In this document: in pieces, positions 21,001 through 28,355 of the stretch | Layout: the number at the start of each line of letters is the position of its first letter | How positions within the stretch are numbered: position 1 is the stretch's first letter | Origin: an uncultured Mucilaginibacter sp. | GTDB taxonomy: Bacteria; Bacteroidota; Bacteroidia; Sphingobacteriales; Sphingobacteriaceae | Length of the DNA: 64,000 nucleotides | Reading direction: 5' to 3' | Assembly: GCF_937859865.1 (NCBI RefSeq) | Contig: NZ_CALMAT010000130.1 | Location: 1 to 64,000 of the forward strand | Notes under the pieces: generated by a model | Seen by the model: the letters and a program-made list of their open reading frames with translations, nothing else | What the model was told of the DNA's origin: nothing | Databases searched by the model: none | Translations under genes and position numbers: made by a program

Positions 21001-21132
21001 GTAACCAAGTATAAAGGCTGGGACCCGGAAGTTAATGCTGATTACCAGGCTTCAAACATCAACCTCGGTGTTGATTTTTATTCGGCACCACAACCGCGCA
21101 CCATTACTTTCGGTTTAAATATTGGTTTGTAA
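18010..21132 (+). CDS. SusC/RagA family TonB-linked outer-membrane protein
   Basis: 1040 residues from the ATG at 18010 (signal peptide MKKLLFFLLSFTASLTVFAQ); the track's TTG start at 17992 adds six residues. Domains: carboxypeptidase-regulatory-like beta-sandwich (about 22-95, GVITDAKDGSGLPGVSV), TonB box/plug (TGSIAGVTAKDIAE onward, with LYVVDGIPI and LKDASASAIYGARASNGV, the SusC signature), then a 22-strand barrel ending in FGLNIGL. It imports oligosaccharides or peptides with SusD. No hydrolase, sigma/anti-sigma pair or regulator is adjacent, so the ligand is unknown. Contains a 12-mer copy at 19412 (NASFI). Confidence 0.95.
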   Translation: MKKLLFFLLSFTASLTVFAQNRTITGVITDAKDGSGLPGVSVTVKEIPTIGTQTDATGKYSISVPANAKTLIINYIGFGTQQLPITGSVLNTAIRENAQQLSEVVVVGYGTQTRQSVTGSIAGVTAKDIAETPVPSVEQAIQGKIPGVAIQSNNGKLGQGIQIRVRGTSSLSASNQPLYVVDGIPITSSSQSGTDAPTNPIADINFNDVESLEVLKDASASAIYGARASNGVVLITTKKGRAGTPRINFTAQFGDSQPSRHRDFLNASQYVQLEERAGLGAATQDFNAGYFSTLADAQSYYKSYVDRRLTRYAAGSTNWQTSAVNTDWEKLAFQKAPQSQYDLNLSGGTDKTTYYIGGQYLNQDGILIGNNFKRYSGRINLDSKMYKNFTVGMNLSFTRTINNRVSNDDAFSTPLQDVALSPITPQFDPRTGLLSGTLPNGVSSTSTLGGTLASTYPVYYNPLLSLGNASFITNVYHTLGNVYGDLKIAKGFSFRTEFGIDQINQNEDSYYNSLTFRNTGTANGSGSDGYNQVLNYTTNNYFTYKNTFGDNHIVDFTGGMSYQLSQTNYNLATGTQFPSDAYRTISSAAVTTGSSGSTNYSFVGYFLRGNYAYKNKYLVSASIREDGSSRFGKGNKYGVYPAGSIGWVLTEEDFLKPVTALSNLKIRLSYGLTGNAEISNYAALGLFTGTASYNGVAGQAITQIANPNLKWESTAQFDAGLDFGLFNNRLSGSFDFYRKNTYDLLFNVNVPGTSGFSTQYQNAGKLYNQGLEFGLSTQNLVGKFKWSTSANIAYNKNVVTDVGGQILGTNDLNRVLEGQPIGVFYGREYAGVDPANGDAIYYLNTTNPDGTRNRSTTNNYNAAQNVVLGNPTPKINYGFTNNFAFAGFDLAVTFQGVYGNKIYNSGGQYMSANASNGFDNQTTDQMNYWNKPGDITDVPEPRLFQGNGIAASSRYLSNGSYLRCKIVSFGYNLPKEWLSKINVARARVFMNAYNLFLVTKYKGWDPEVNADYQASNINLGVDFYSAPQPRTITFGLNIGL

Positions 21133-21148
21133 TCCCTCAACATAAACA

Positions 21149-22543
21149 ATGATGAAAAAATTGAACATAAAATATACGGTTTGTGCAGGTTTAATGCTTC
21201 TTTTATCGGCTTGTAATAAGCAATTAGATTTAAAACCAACGCAAAGCATCGAGACTAGCCAGGCTTTGTTAACGGCGAAAGATGTACAAATTACATTGAT
21301 TGGCGCTTACAGTAACTTGGCTACGCTTGATGCAAACGGTGTAGAACATTTGTATAGCGGCTCTGTATTTTTAATGCCAGACCTGTTAGGAACTGCCGGG
21401 CAAAACATCATAGAATGGGCAGGAACGTACCAACAATTAACGGAGATGGCCAACCAATCAATTACGGTTACCAATAGTTATGTAGCCAATACCTGGCTTA
21501 CGGCTTATAACGATATCAACCAGCTAAACAATGTACTTTCCGCATTGAATAAAGTAACGGTTCAAGCCGATAAAGACCGGATAGAAGGGGAAGCCAAGTT
21601 TTTGCGTGGCATGATTTATTTTGATTTGGTAAGGCTGTATGGAAAAGCTTGGAACGATGGTGACCCGAATACCAACCTCGGCGTTCCGATAATTTTAACG
21701 CCGACTGCACAAATTGACGCTTCTTCTTATGTTGCCCGTTCTACCGTTGGCCAGGTTTATACACAAATACTTTCTGATTTGACAACGGCACAAACCAAAT
21801 TACCGGCTTCTAACAGTTTTTATGCCAATAAATATTCGGCGGCAGCTTTACTTTCAAGGGTTTATATGCAGAAACTAGATTATGCCAATGCTGCAACCGC
21901 TGCAAATGTGGTTATCAGTTCGGGTGCTTTCGGTTTAATGCCGACTTACGCTGCCGAGTTTCCGTACAGTACAACCGGCCCGGCACATGCTGACAACACT
22001 TCCGAAGATATTTTTGCTGTCCAAATTACTTCGCAACAAGGTGTTAACGCTTTAAACGAATTTTATGGCGGACCAACTTATGGCGGCCGCGGCGATGCTG
22101 TCGTTTCACCTTCTTTTCCTGCCGAATTTGAGCCGGGAGATGCACGCGGTGCTTTCTTTTATAACGATGGCGGTTCTCTTTATTCCTCCAAATTTCAAAA
22201 CCAATATGGCAACGTTAGGATAGTGCGTTTGGCCGAAATGTATTTAAACCGTGCCGAAGCCAATCTGCGTTCAAATACTGCCACCGGAGACACGCCTTTA
22301 AACGATGTCAACAAAATCCGTACACGTGCTGGTTTAGCCCCGCTTGCTTCCGTTTCTTTGGCACAGGTTTTAACAGAACGTAGGCACGAGTTAGCTTTTG
22401 AAGGCGGTTTCTTTTTGCACGATGCCAAACGGACGATGCAAAGTGTAGGCGCGCTTGAATGGAACTCGCCTAAACTGGTTTTCCCAATCCCGCAACGCGA
22501 AACCATTGCCAACCCCAATTTAAAACAAAACGCCGGTTATTGA
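21149..22543 (+). CDS. SusD/RagB family outer-membrane lipoprotein
   Basis: 464 residues; shorter than many SusD proteins. Lipoprotein signal with lipobox LLSAC (Cys about 22), TPR-like helices, and typical SusD stretches: AEAKFLRGMIYFDLVRLYG, AAALLSRVYMQKLDYANA, RLAEMYLNRAEANLR and LTERRHELAFEGGFFLHDAKR. It is the lid that captures ligand over the SusC barrel 16 nt upstream. The signal peptide region itself contains an ATGCTTCTTTTA copy (21194). A paired motif element follows the stop. Confidence 0.95.
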   Translation: MMKKLNIKYTVCAGLMLLLSACNKQLDLKPTQSIETSQALLTAKDVQITLIGAYSNLATLDANGVEHLYSGSVFLMPDLLGTAGQNIIEWAGTYQQLTEMANQSITVTNSYVANTWLTAYNDINQLNNVLSALNKVTVQADKDRIEGEAKFLRGMIYFDLVRLYGKAWNDGDPNTNLGVPIILTPTAQIDASSYVARSTVGQVYTQILSDLTTAQTKLPASNSFYANKYSAAALLSRVYMQKLDYANAATAANVVISSGAFGLMPTYAAEFPYSTTGPAHADNTSEDIFAVQITSQQGVNALNEFYGGPTYGGRGDAVVSPSFPAEFEPGDARGAFFYNDGGSLYSSKFQNQYGNVRIVRLAEMYLNRAEANLRSNTATGDTPLNDVNKIRTRAGLAPLASVSLAQVLTERRHELAFEGGFFLHDAKRTMQSVGALEWNSPKLVFPIPQRETIANPNLKQNAGY

Positions 22544-22549
22544 TTTCTG

Positions 22550-22605
22550 ATGCTTCTTTTAGCAGGTAAAAATTGGCATCAAATTTATACCGATAAAAAC
22601 AGTAT
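22550..22605. repeat. 56-bp paired-motif inverted repeat after susD
   Basis: ATGCTTCTTTTAGCAGG on the left and TACCGATAAAAACAGTAT on the right (one GAAGC-form and one ACAGT-form arm), with AAAATT/AATTT inner arms. Starts 7 nt after the susD stop. Confidence 0.65.
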
Positions 22606-22673
22606 GGCCGGAAAAATAGTTACCGGCCGTGCTTTTTTACCGGTAGAAAAACTTTTAAACCAAAGCATCGGTC

Positions 22674-23348
22674 TCAAAATTTAAACAGAATTTTTAAGCC
22701 GGTAAACGCAATTTGTAAGCCTACACAAAATATTAAAAAAGCAGAAATACGGTTTACAATATTTTCGCCGTTTTCGCCAAGAAAATTAATCAGCGTTTTG
22801 GTGTTGAAGTAGAAAATGTAAATCAGCGTACACATCACCAATACCGAAACCAGCAAAGCCAAGGTATTGATGAGATAACCGTTCGTGTTATTGGCCGCAC
22901 TGTGCGCGCTCAAGGTAAAAAGTACCGAAATGGTACCTGGGCCGGTGGTAATCGGGAAAGCTATCGGGTAAAAAAGCTTGCTGGCCACTTGCTCATATCC
23001 GTCGTCGGTATTGTTCAATGCTGCATCCCTTGGCTGCACTTGTGTTGTTTTATCGGAAGACAAAAACCCCCAGCCAATTTTGCAGATCATAATGCCGCCA
23101 GCGAGTTGTATAATGGGTATGGAAATGCCGAAAAGCTTTAAAATCCATTGCCCGGCAAACAACGAAACCATGCAAATCAAAAAAGCATACAGACTTACAT
23201 TTTGCACCACTTTGCGCTTGTCTTTTTTATTGAGGTTGAGAAAATACGGACTGACGATAAACGCTGAACCAATTGGGTTGATAACCGGGAACAGCGCAAT
23301 GATACCGATAAAAACAAGGTTAATAAATGAATGGTAAAATTCGTCCAT
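22674..23348 (-). CDS. MarC family integral membrane protein
   Basis: 224 residues with six predicted membrane segments: FINLVFIGIIALFPVINPIG start, two NP-containing half-repeats (the second near FPITTGPGTISVLFTL), as in MarC/NAAT proteins. Inner membrane; the family was once linked to antibiotic resistance and in archaea to amino-acid transport, but substrate here is unknown. The start codon is embedded in a motif variant (GTACTTCTTTTATG on the coding strand), and single copies lie on both sides of its neighbours. Confidence 0.85.
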   Translation of the reverse strand: MDEFYHSFINLVFIGIIALFPVINPIGSAFIVSPYFLNLNKKDKRKVVQNVSLYAFLICMVSLFAGQWILKLFGISIPIIQLAGGIMICKIGWGFLSSDKTTQVQPRDAALNNTDDGYEQVASKLFYPIAFPITTGPGTISVLFTLSAHSAANNTNGYLINTLALLVSVLVMCTLIYIFYFNTKTLINFLGENGENIVNRISAFLIFCVGLQIAFTGLKILFKF

Positions 23349-23510
23349 AAAAGAAGTACCGTTTTAACGTCAGGATGGATAAAGCTAATAGAACATTTTG
23401 GTTTTTAAACCTCTAATTATTTTTTCGTTATAAACCCAACTGGTCGGGATTTGCAAATCCCAGCTTTTAAGCTCAGGGTTTCCTAATCCTTTCTTGTGAA
23501 TTGCCTAAAA

Positions 23511-23556
23511 AAAAAGAAGCATAACCAGGAGAAACTTCCCGGCCATGCTTCTTTTA
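23511..23556 (-). terminator. Intrinsic terminator built from a pair of 12-mer motifs
   Basis: On the minus strand: TAAAAGAAGCAT, a 22-nt loop with GGCCGGGAAG, then ATGCTTCTTTTTTTTT. The two motif copies form the stem and the T run follows, 14 nt after the stop of the oxidoreductase gene. The clearest case in the window of the motif acting as an intrinsic terminator. Confidence 0.75.
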
Positions 23557-23570
23557 TGCCTATAATTTCA

Positions 23571-24905
23571 TCAGCTTTCTTTTGGCGGCGTGCCCCGGAA
23601 AGCATCCAGTTTGTCAATGCGTTCTAATTGTACAGGTTTGCCGGTGCGGGCAGATTCATAAATGGCTTCCATAATTTTTTGGTCCTGCAAACCTTCTTCG
23701 CCGGGCGTATAAGGCGTTTTGTTTTCGATCACACATTCCGAAAAATGGTCAATCTCTAAAGCAAACTGGTTTTCTTCCGGCAACTTCGGGTTCGATTTGT
23801 TTTGAACTTTACCTTCTACATGTCCAACTTCTGGCATCAAACCTTTATAATCAAACGCCGGATCCATGCCAAACCAGCCGCCGTTATCAGCATAACAACG
23901 GTAATGTTTGGAGTTGTGCGCACCGTAACTGCAAGTATTATTGGCAATGGCGCCACTTGGAAAATACATCTGAAACATCACCGCTTCTTCCACTTCTTTA
24001 AAACGCGGGTCGTTGGGCGTGGTATAAGTGGTTGCGTTCACCATATAAGGTTCTTCGCCAAGCAAATAGCGGTTGGTGTTGATGTCGTACAAGCCAATAT
24101 CAGGCAAAGAGCCGCCGCCCGATAGTGCTTTTTTCAAACGCCATTGGTTTGGGTCGCCGATGTTTTGCACATTAACGGAAGTAATCACTTTTACTTTTCC
24201 ATATTTTTGCTGGCGGGTAAAATCCTTGATCTGCCGGTTGTTCGGTTCGTACTGGATGCGATAAGCAACCATCAGCTTTTTACCAGCTTTTTTGCAGGCA
24301 TCAATCATCCTTTCTGCGGATTTGGAAGAAGTAGTCATCGGCTTTTCGCACAGCACATGTTTGCCTGCTTTGGCTGCCCGAACCACAAATTCTTCGTGCA
24401 TCGCATTCGGCAAAACAATGTAAACGGCATCAATTTCCGGGTTGTTTTTGATGTTGTCGTAATTTTGGTAGTTGTAAATGTTTTTTGGGGAGATACCGTA
24501 TTGTTGGGCCACTTTTTGCGCTTTTGCCGCATCGCCGCTTACCAAAGCTACCGGTTTCGAGTTTTTGCATGCACCAAAGGCTTCCATAATCTGGCCTAAA
24601 GTCAGTTCGCCCAAACCTACAATGGCATAGCCAACACGTTTTTCTTTTGGTAAGATCGAAGGCGCAGCGGGTTGCTCGCCTTCGCTTTTGGCGTGCTGGC
24701 TCGGCACTTCTACTTTTACCGCTGCCGACATTGGCCCCGGCCCACTGCCGATGTTTGTGCTTTGTGCGCTTGCCGTTCCGCTTGCTAGTAATTCGCCTGC
24801 AACGGTAGCGGCAATAATCCCTTTGCCTGCACTTTCTATAAATTGCCTTCTGTCATATGCTTTTTGGGTTGATGTTTCCGGCTTATGGTCTTTAAAATCT
24901 GTCAT
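23571..24905 (-). CDS. Gfo/Idh/MocA family oxidoreductase with Tat-type signal
   Basis: 444 residues from the ATG at 24905 (MTDFKDHKPETS); the track's ATG at 24950 adds 15 Lys/Thr-rich residues and cannot be excluded. A twin-arginine signal (YDRRQFIESAGKGIIAATVAG) is followed by a small-residue linker, then a Rossmann domain (RVGYAIVGLGELT), the family EKP motif (HVLCEKPMTTSSKSAER) and a C-terminal alpha/beta sheet. Such exported members keep NADP tightly bound, glucose-fructose oxidoreductase being the model; substrate probably a sugar in the periplasm. Convergent arrangement with nothing sugar-related nearby. Confidence 0.85.
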   Translation of the reverse strand: MTDFKDHKPETSTQKAYDRRQFIESAGKGIIAATVAGELLASGTASAQSTNIGSGPGPMSAAVKVEVPSQHAKSEGEQPAAPSILPKEKRVGYAIVGLGELTLGQIMEAFGACKNSKPVALVSGDAAKAQKVAQQYGISPKNIYNYQNYDNIKNNPEIDAVYIVLPNAMHEEFVVRAAKAGKHVLCEKPMTTSSKSAERMIDACKKAGKKLMVAYRIQYEPNNRQIKDFTRQQKYGKVKVITSVNVQNIGDPNQWRLKKALSGGGSLPDIGLYDINTNRYLLGEEPYMVNATTYTTPNDPRFKEVEEAVMFQMYFPSGAIANNTCSYGAHNSKHYRCYADNGGWFGMDPAFDYKGLMPEVGHVEGKVQNKSNPKLPEENQFALEIDHFSECVIENKTPYTPGEEGLQDQKIMEAIYESARTGKPVQLERIDKLDAFRGTPPKES

Positions 24906-25011
24906 TTGTTTTGCTTTAGTTTTGATCAGTGTTGATTTCTGTTTCTCCATAAAAAACTCCCGGCCAATACTTTAGTTTACAATTAATTAAATTTTTACCG
25001 GTAAAAGAAGT

Positions 25012-25065
25012 ATTGTTCTGTCGCTACAGGTTTTCGCACTAATTTTTTGCCGGTAAAAGAAGCAT
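25012..25065 (+). repeat. Two direct copies of the 12-mer upstream of the diadenylate cyclase gene
   Basis: TTACCGGTAAAAGAAGTAT at 25005-25023 and GCCGGTAAAAGAAGCATC at 25049-25066, same orientation, 42 nt apart. This is the only close direct (not inverted) pair I found. Confidence 0.6.
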
Positions 25066-25116
25066 CAGTTAATTATTCGTGTACAAATCTTCAGCACAAC
25101 TATTAACTTCGTGCAA

Positions 25117-25902
25117 ATGGATTTGAGCTTTCTGCGTTTTTCTTTTTTTGATGTGCTGGATGTTATCCTCGTGGCTATTATTATTTACCAAATCTATAAT
25201 TTGATCCGCGGCACCATTGCGGCCAATATTTTTATCGGTTTGGCCATTTTGTGTGCTTTGTATTTTGTGGTGAAAGCTTTGAACATGCGCTTGCTTACCG
25301 GCATTTTGGGCAATTTTATGAACGTTGGCATTTTAGCGCTCATCGTGGTTTTTCAGCAAGAAATCCGGCGGTTTTTGTTGCTGGTTGGCCGCAATGCTTC
25401 CCTTCAAAGAAATAAAGCCTGGTGGAAATATTTTTTTGGGCGGAAAGAGGAAGATAAAAACAACCTGGCACGTATCAAGCCGATTATTGACGCCTGCAAA
25501 ACCATGAAAGACAGCCGAACCGGCGCATTGATTGTTTTTGCCAAATATTACGACGAAGAGTTTTTTCACAACAGTTGCGAATATTTGGACGCTAAAATTA
25601 CCAAACGTTTGCTCGAAAGTATCTTTCAGAAAAACGGTCCGCTGCATGATGGCGCCGTCATTATCTCCGGAAACAAGATCAAATCGGCCAGTTGTATTTT
25701 GCCTCTGACCGATAATACAAACCTGCCGCCACAGTTTGGTTTGCGCCACCGCGCCGGCATTGGGATTTCGGAAGCAAGCGATGCTACGGCTTTGATCGTT
25801 TCTGAAGAAACCGGCGAAATTGCCTACGCCAAACAAGGAAAAGTGAAGATGGACATCAGTTTTAACGAACTGGAAAAACTGCTGAACAAAGATTTTGACT
25901 GA
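25117..25902 (+). CDS. Diadenylate cyclase, CdaA/DisA_N type (c-di-AMP synthase)
   Basis: 261 residues from the ATG at 25117 (MDLSFLRFSFFDVLD); the track begins at GTG two codons earlier. Three N-terminal membrane helices (to about residue 80), then the DAC domain with the catalytic DGA motif (GPLHDGAVIISG) and the RHR motif (FGLRHRAGIGISE). Makes c-di-AMP from two ATP; in other phyla this controls potassium, osmolytes and cell wall. A near-consensus -7 element (TAACTTCG) ends about six nt upstream, so the mRNA may be leaderless or nearly so. The TGA stop is immediately followed by a 12-mer copy. Confidence 0.93.
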   Translation: MDLSFLRFSFFDVLDVILVAIIIYQIYNLIRGTIAANIFIGLAILCALYFVVKALNMRLLTGILGNFMNVGILALIVVFQQEIRRFLLLVGRNASLQRNKAWWKYFFGRKEEDKNNLARIKPIIDACKTMKDSRTGALIVFAKYYDEEFFHNSCEYLDAKITKRLLESIFQKNGPLHDGAVIISGNKIKSASCILPLTDNTNLPPQFGLRHRAGIGISEASDATALIVSEETGEIAYAKQGKVKMDISFNELEKLLNKDFD

Positions 25903-25941
25903 TAAAAGAAGCATTTTTGTTTTTTGGTGATGCTTCTTTTA
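25903..25941. terminator. Paired-motif hairpin between convergent genes
   Basis: TAAAAGAAGCAT (25903-25914), a T/G-rich 15-nt loop, ATGCTTCTTTTA (25930-25941): a perfect 12-bp stem directly after the cyclase stop and about 45 nt from the histidine kinase stop. Plausible bidirectional terminator, although the T run is inside the loop. Confidence 0.6.
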
Positions 25942-25986
25942 CCGGCTTAAAATTGGTTTTTTACAACCGTGTTTTTTAAGTAATGC

Positions 25987-27714
25987 TTATTCTAAAATAG
26001 CTTGCGGCAGCGGTGCCAATGCATATTTTTTGATCAAAGCCAGCATTTGGTAAGGCTCAAATGGTTTTGAAATGAAATCTGTAAAACCGATCAGCATCAG
26101 TTCGGCCAGCATTTCCTGATCCATTAAAGATGCCGTAAATGCAATTACCGGTAAGTTCGGATATATTTTTTTCACCTCTTTGATGGCCGTAAAACCGTTC
26201 ATCACCGGCATTTCCAAATCCATCAAAACCAAAGAATAATCTGCGTTTTGTTCTAAAATATCCAAAGCTTCCTGTCCGTTATAAGCACAAGTAACGGCAG
26301 CTTTGTAACCGGTTAAAATTTTCCTGGCAATCATCATGTTGATCTTGTTGTCTTCTGTAACCAGGATATTTAAGCCCAATAGGTCGTCTGTGTCCGGTTT
26401 GGCACTTAACAAAGGCGACTCCTTTTTATCGGCAAGTTTAAAATTGATGGTAAAGCTAAACTTGCTTCCCTGGCCTTTTTCGCTTTCTAATTTCAATGCG
26501 CTGTTCATCAATTCCAACAAACGGAGGCAAATAGAAAGCCCTAAGCCGGTGCCGGTGTATTTGCGGGTGCTTTCGTCATAAACCTGCCAAAAACTTTCAA
26601 ATATTTTGCTTTGGTCTTCTTTTGCAATGCCTAAGCCTGTGTCTTGTACTATAAATTCTACCGAAAGCCCTGCACCCTCTTTTTGCCGGCAAAGCAAACT
26701 CAGCTTTACAAAACCTTTCTCGGTAAACTTTAATGCGTTTGACAGCAAATTGTTGAGGATTTGAATGATGCGTACATCATCGCCCCAAATCAGCACATCG
26801 GCCTCAGGCGCAATCTCCACCATCAGTTGCAGGTTTTTTTCTTCAAAACTGTTGTAAAACGGCAGGATTGCGTTGGTGATCAACTGCTTCAAATTGAACT
26901 CGACCAGGTGGACTTCCAGCTTGCCGGCCTCTATTTTGTTAAAGTCGAGTATATCGTTTACTAGGTTGAGCATGTGTTTAGAACAATACTTTAAAATTCG
27001 GTAATATTCGTTGTCTTCCGAAAGGTATTTTTCATCTTTTAACAAATTAACTGCGCCTAAAACACCATTGAGCGGCGTCCTCAGTTCGTGGCCCATGGTA
27101 GAAAGGAACCTGGTGCGGGAAGAAATGGTATTGTTTTTTTCTTCAATTAATTCTTCAAAGTTTAATTTTTGAGAACGGATGAACGCATAGGCAAGGCCAA
27201 CCGTCATCACTACGGAGGAGAGGGCATTGCACATAAATATTACCGCGCCAATCCTGTGCGAGACTGGTTCTAACGGCTTAATATACAGCCCCAAAAAAAT
27301 GCAGGTTAAAAAGGAAACCACGGTAATGGTAAAATTAAACAGCAAGGTGTTGTAGTTTGACTTTTCAAAATCTATCAGCACCGGCAAACAGATCAGCAGT
27401 GGGAAATAATAGAAGCATTGGCCAGACTGCGCCCCTTCTACCAATGTGCTGATTATCAAATGTGTGCTTACAATAAATAGAAATACGTATTCTGTTTTAT
27501 TTAGAATGCCTGCCTTTTTTAAAAGCATTACAGATCCAAGGCAAAAGCAAAACAAGCTTGTTGATACACAGGAAAAGTTGAGGTGTAAACAAAAATAAAC
27601 GATTGATAAAACGAAGCCGGAAATAAATGCCACAGAATAAACCAGGAAAAGCCTTTTAGAAAGATCCCTTAAATCAAATATTGACAGGAAAGAGTCTTTT
27701 GTGATGAAAGGCAT
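25987..27714 (-). CDS. Hybrid sensor histidine kinase / response regulator
   Basis: 575 residues. N-terminal six-helix membrane sensor (about 15-180) without an obvious periplasmic domain; HisKA with phospho-acceptor His in STMGHELRTPLNGVLG (about 210); HATPase_c with N box ILNNLLSNALKFTEKG, G boxes DTGLGIAKED and GTGLGLSICLRLLEL; a C-terminal receiver with VTEDNKIN, phospho-acceptor Asp in LVLMDLEMPVMNG and Lys in FISKPFEP. No DNA-binding output domain, so it must pass phosphate onward, perhaps to a single-domain regulator such as the one at 46481 (speculative). Signal unknown. Confidence 0.92.
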   Translation of the reverse strand: MPFITKDSFLSIFDLRDLSKRLFLVYSVAFISGFVLSIVYFCLHLNFSCVSTSLFCFCLGSVMLLKKAGILNKTEYVFLFIVSTHLIISTLVEGAQSGQCFYYFPLLICLPVLIDFEKSNYNTLLFNFTITVVSFLTCIFLGLYIKPLEPVSHRIGAVIFMCNALSSVVMTVGLAYAFIRSQKLNFEELIEEKNNTISSRTRFLSTMGHELRTPLNGVLGAVNLLKDEKYLSEDNEYYRILKYCSKHMLNLVNDILDFNKIEAGKLEVHLVEFNLKQLITNAILPFYNSFEEKNLQLMVEIAPEADVLIWGDDVRIIQILNNLLSNALKFTEKGFVKLSLLCRQKEGAGLSVEFIVQDTGLGIAKEDQSKIFESFWQVYDESTRKYTGTGLGLSICLRLLELMNSALKLESEKGQGSKFSFTINFKLADKKESPLLSAKPDTDDLLGLNILVTEDNKINMMIARKILTGYKAAVTCAYNGQEALDILEQNADYSLVLMDLEMPVMNGFTAIKEVKKIYPNLPVIAFTASLMDQEMLAELMLIGFTDFISKPFEPYQMLALIKKYALAPLPQAILE

Positions 27715-27851
27715 ACTTAATTTTTACGAACCGCTAATATTAATGTTTCAAAATCCCCTGCTATATTGCTGTCATTTAGGCAATTGCTTTTTGCTTTCGC
27801 ATACACCAATTTTATAGGCATAAAAACAGTATGCGGGCTTTTAATTGATTT

Positions 27852-28235
27852 TTAAGGATTAAGTTTTGGCGCTTCCGTTTTTGGTTGAACAACCGGCGGC
27901 AAACGTTTAATTGGCATCGTGTAAATTACGGTTCCATCAGGTTTTACAATTGGCATATTCCAGTTGCCTTGGGGCGTGGCAATCGGCATGTTATCCAACG
28001 AAGCCGTTAAATTTTGGTTTGTTGAAGTGGATTTTTTTGGTTGAACACGAGGCGAAAACAATAAGTTCAAATCGTTTTGTTGCTGTTTAGAAAGCTTGTT
28101 TGATGGAACCGTATCGGAAAAACGATAAAGGCCAAGTACATCTTGAGGCGTACGGTTTGGCGTAATTGTATTTTGCTGGGCCTTCAGTGTAAGAACCGTT
28201 CCTGAAAACAAGATGAAGAAAATAGCTTTTTTCAT
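27852..28235 (-). CDS. Small secreted protein, unknown
   Basis: 127 residues, unrecognised. Signal peptide MKKAIFFILFSGTVLTLKAQ, then a Q/N/P/T-rich mature part containing MPIATPQGNWNMPIVKPDG and YTMPIKRLPPVVQP. The repeated MPI...P segments suggest an extended, low-complexity, perhaps surface or lipoprotein-like polypeptide; there is no lipobox. Flanked by a single motif copy at 27821 downstream and a terminator 65 nt upstream of its start, so it is its own transcript. Confidence 0.65.
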   Translation of the reverse strand: MKKAIFFILFSGTVLTLKAQQNTITPNRTPQDVLGLYRFSDTVPSNKLSKQQQNDLNLLFSPRVQPKKSTSTNQNLTASLDNMPIATPQGNWNMPIVKPDGTVIYTMPIKRLPPVVQPKTEAPKLNP

Positions 28236-28300
28236 AACCTCGGGATTTGATGTGTAATTTACAAATGTTTATCCAAAAACTTTGCAAATTAAATGCAAAT

Positions 28301-28336
28301 AAAAAGAGCATCCAGATTTTTCCGAATGCTCTTTTT
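28301..28336 (-). terminator. Intrinsic terminator of the M1 aminopeptidase gene
   Basis: AAAAAGAGCAT / ATGCTCTTTTT stem with T tail on the minus strand, 20 nt past the aminopeptidase stop. The arm ATGCTCTTTTTATGCCGG is close to the 12-mer consensus, so the terminator may derive from it. Confidence 0.8.
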
Positions 28337-28355
28337 ATGCCGGTAAAAACAGTAT

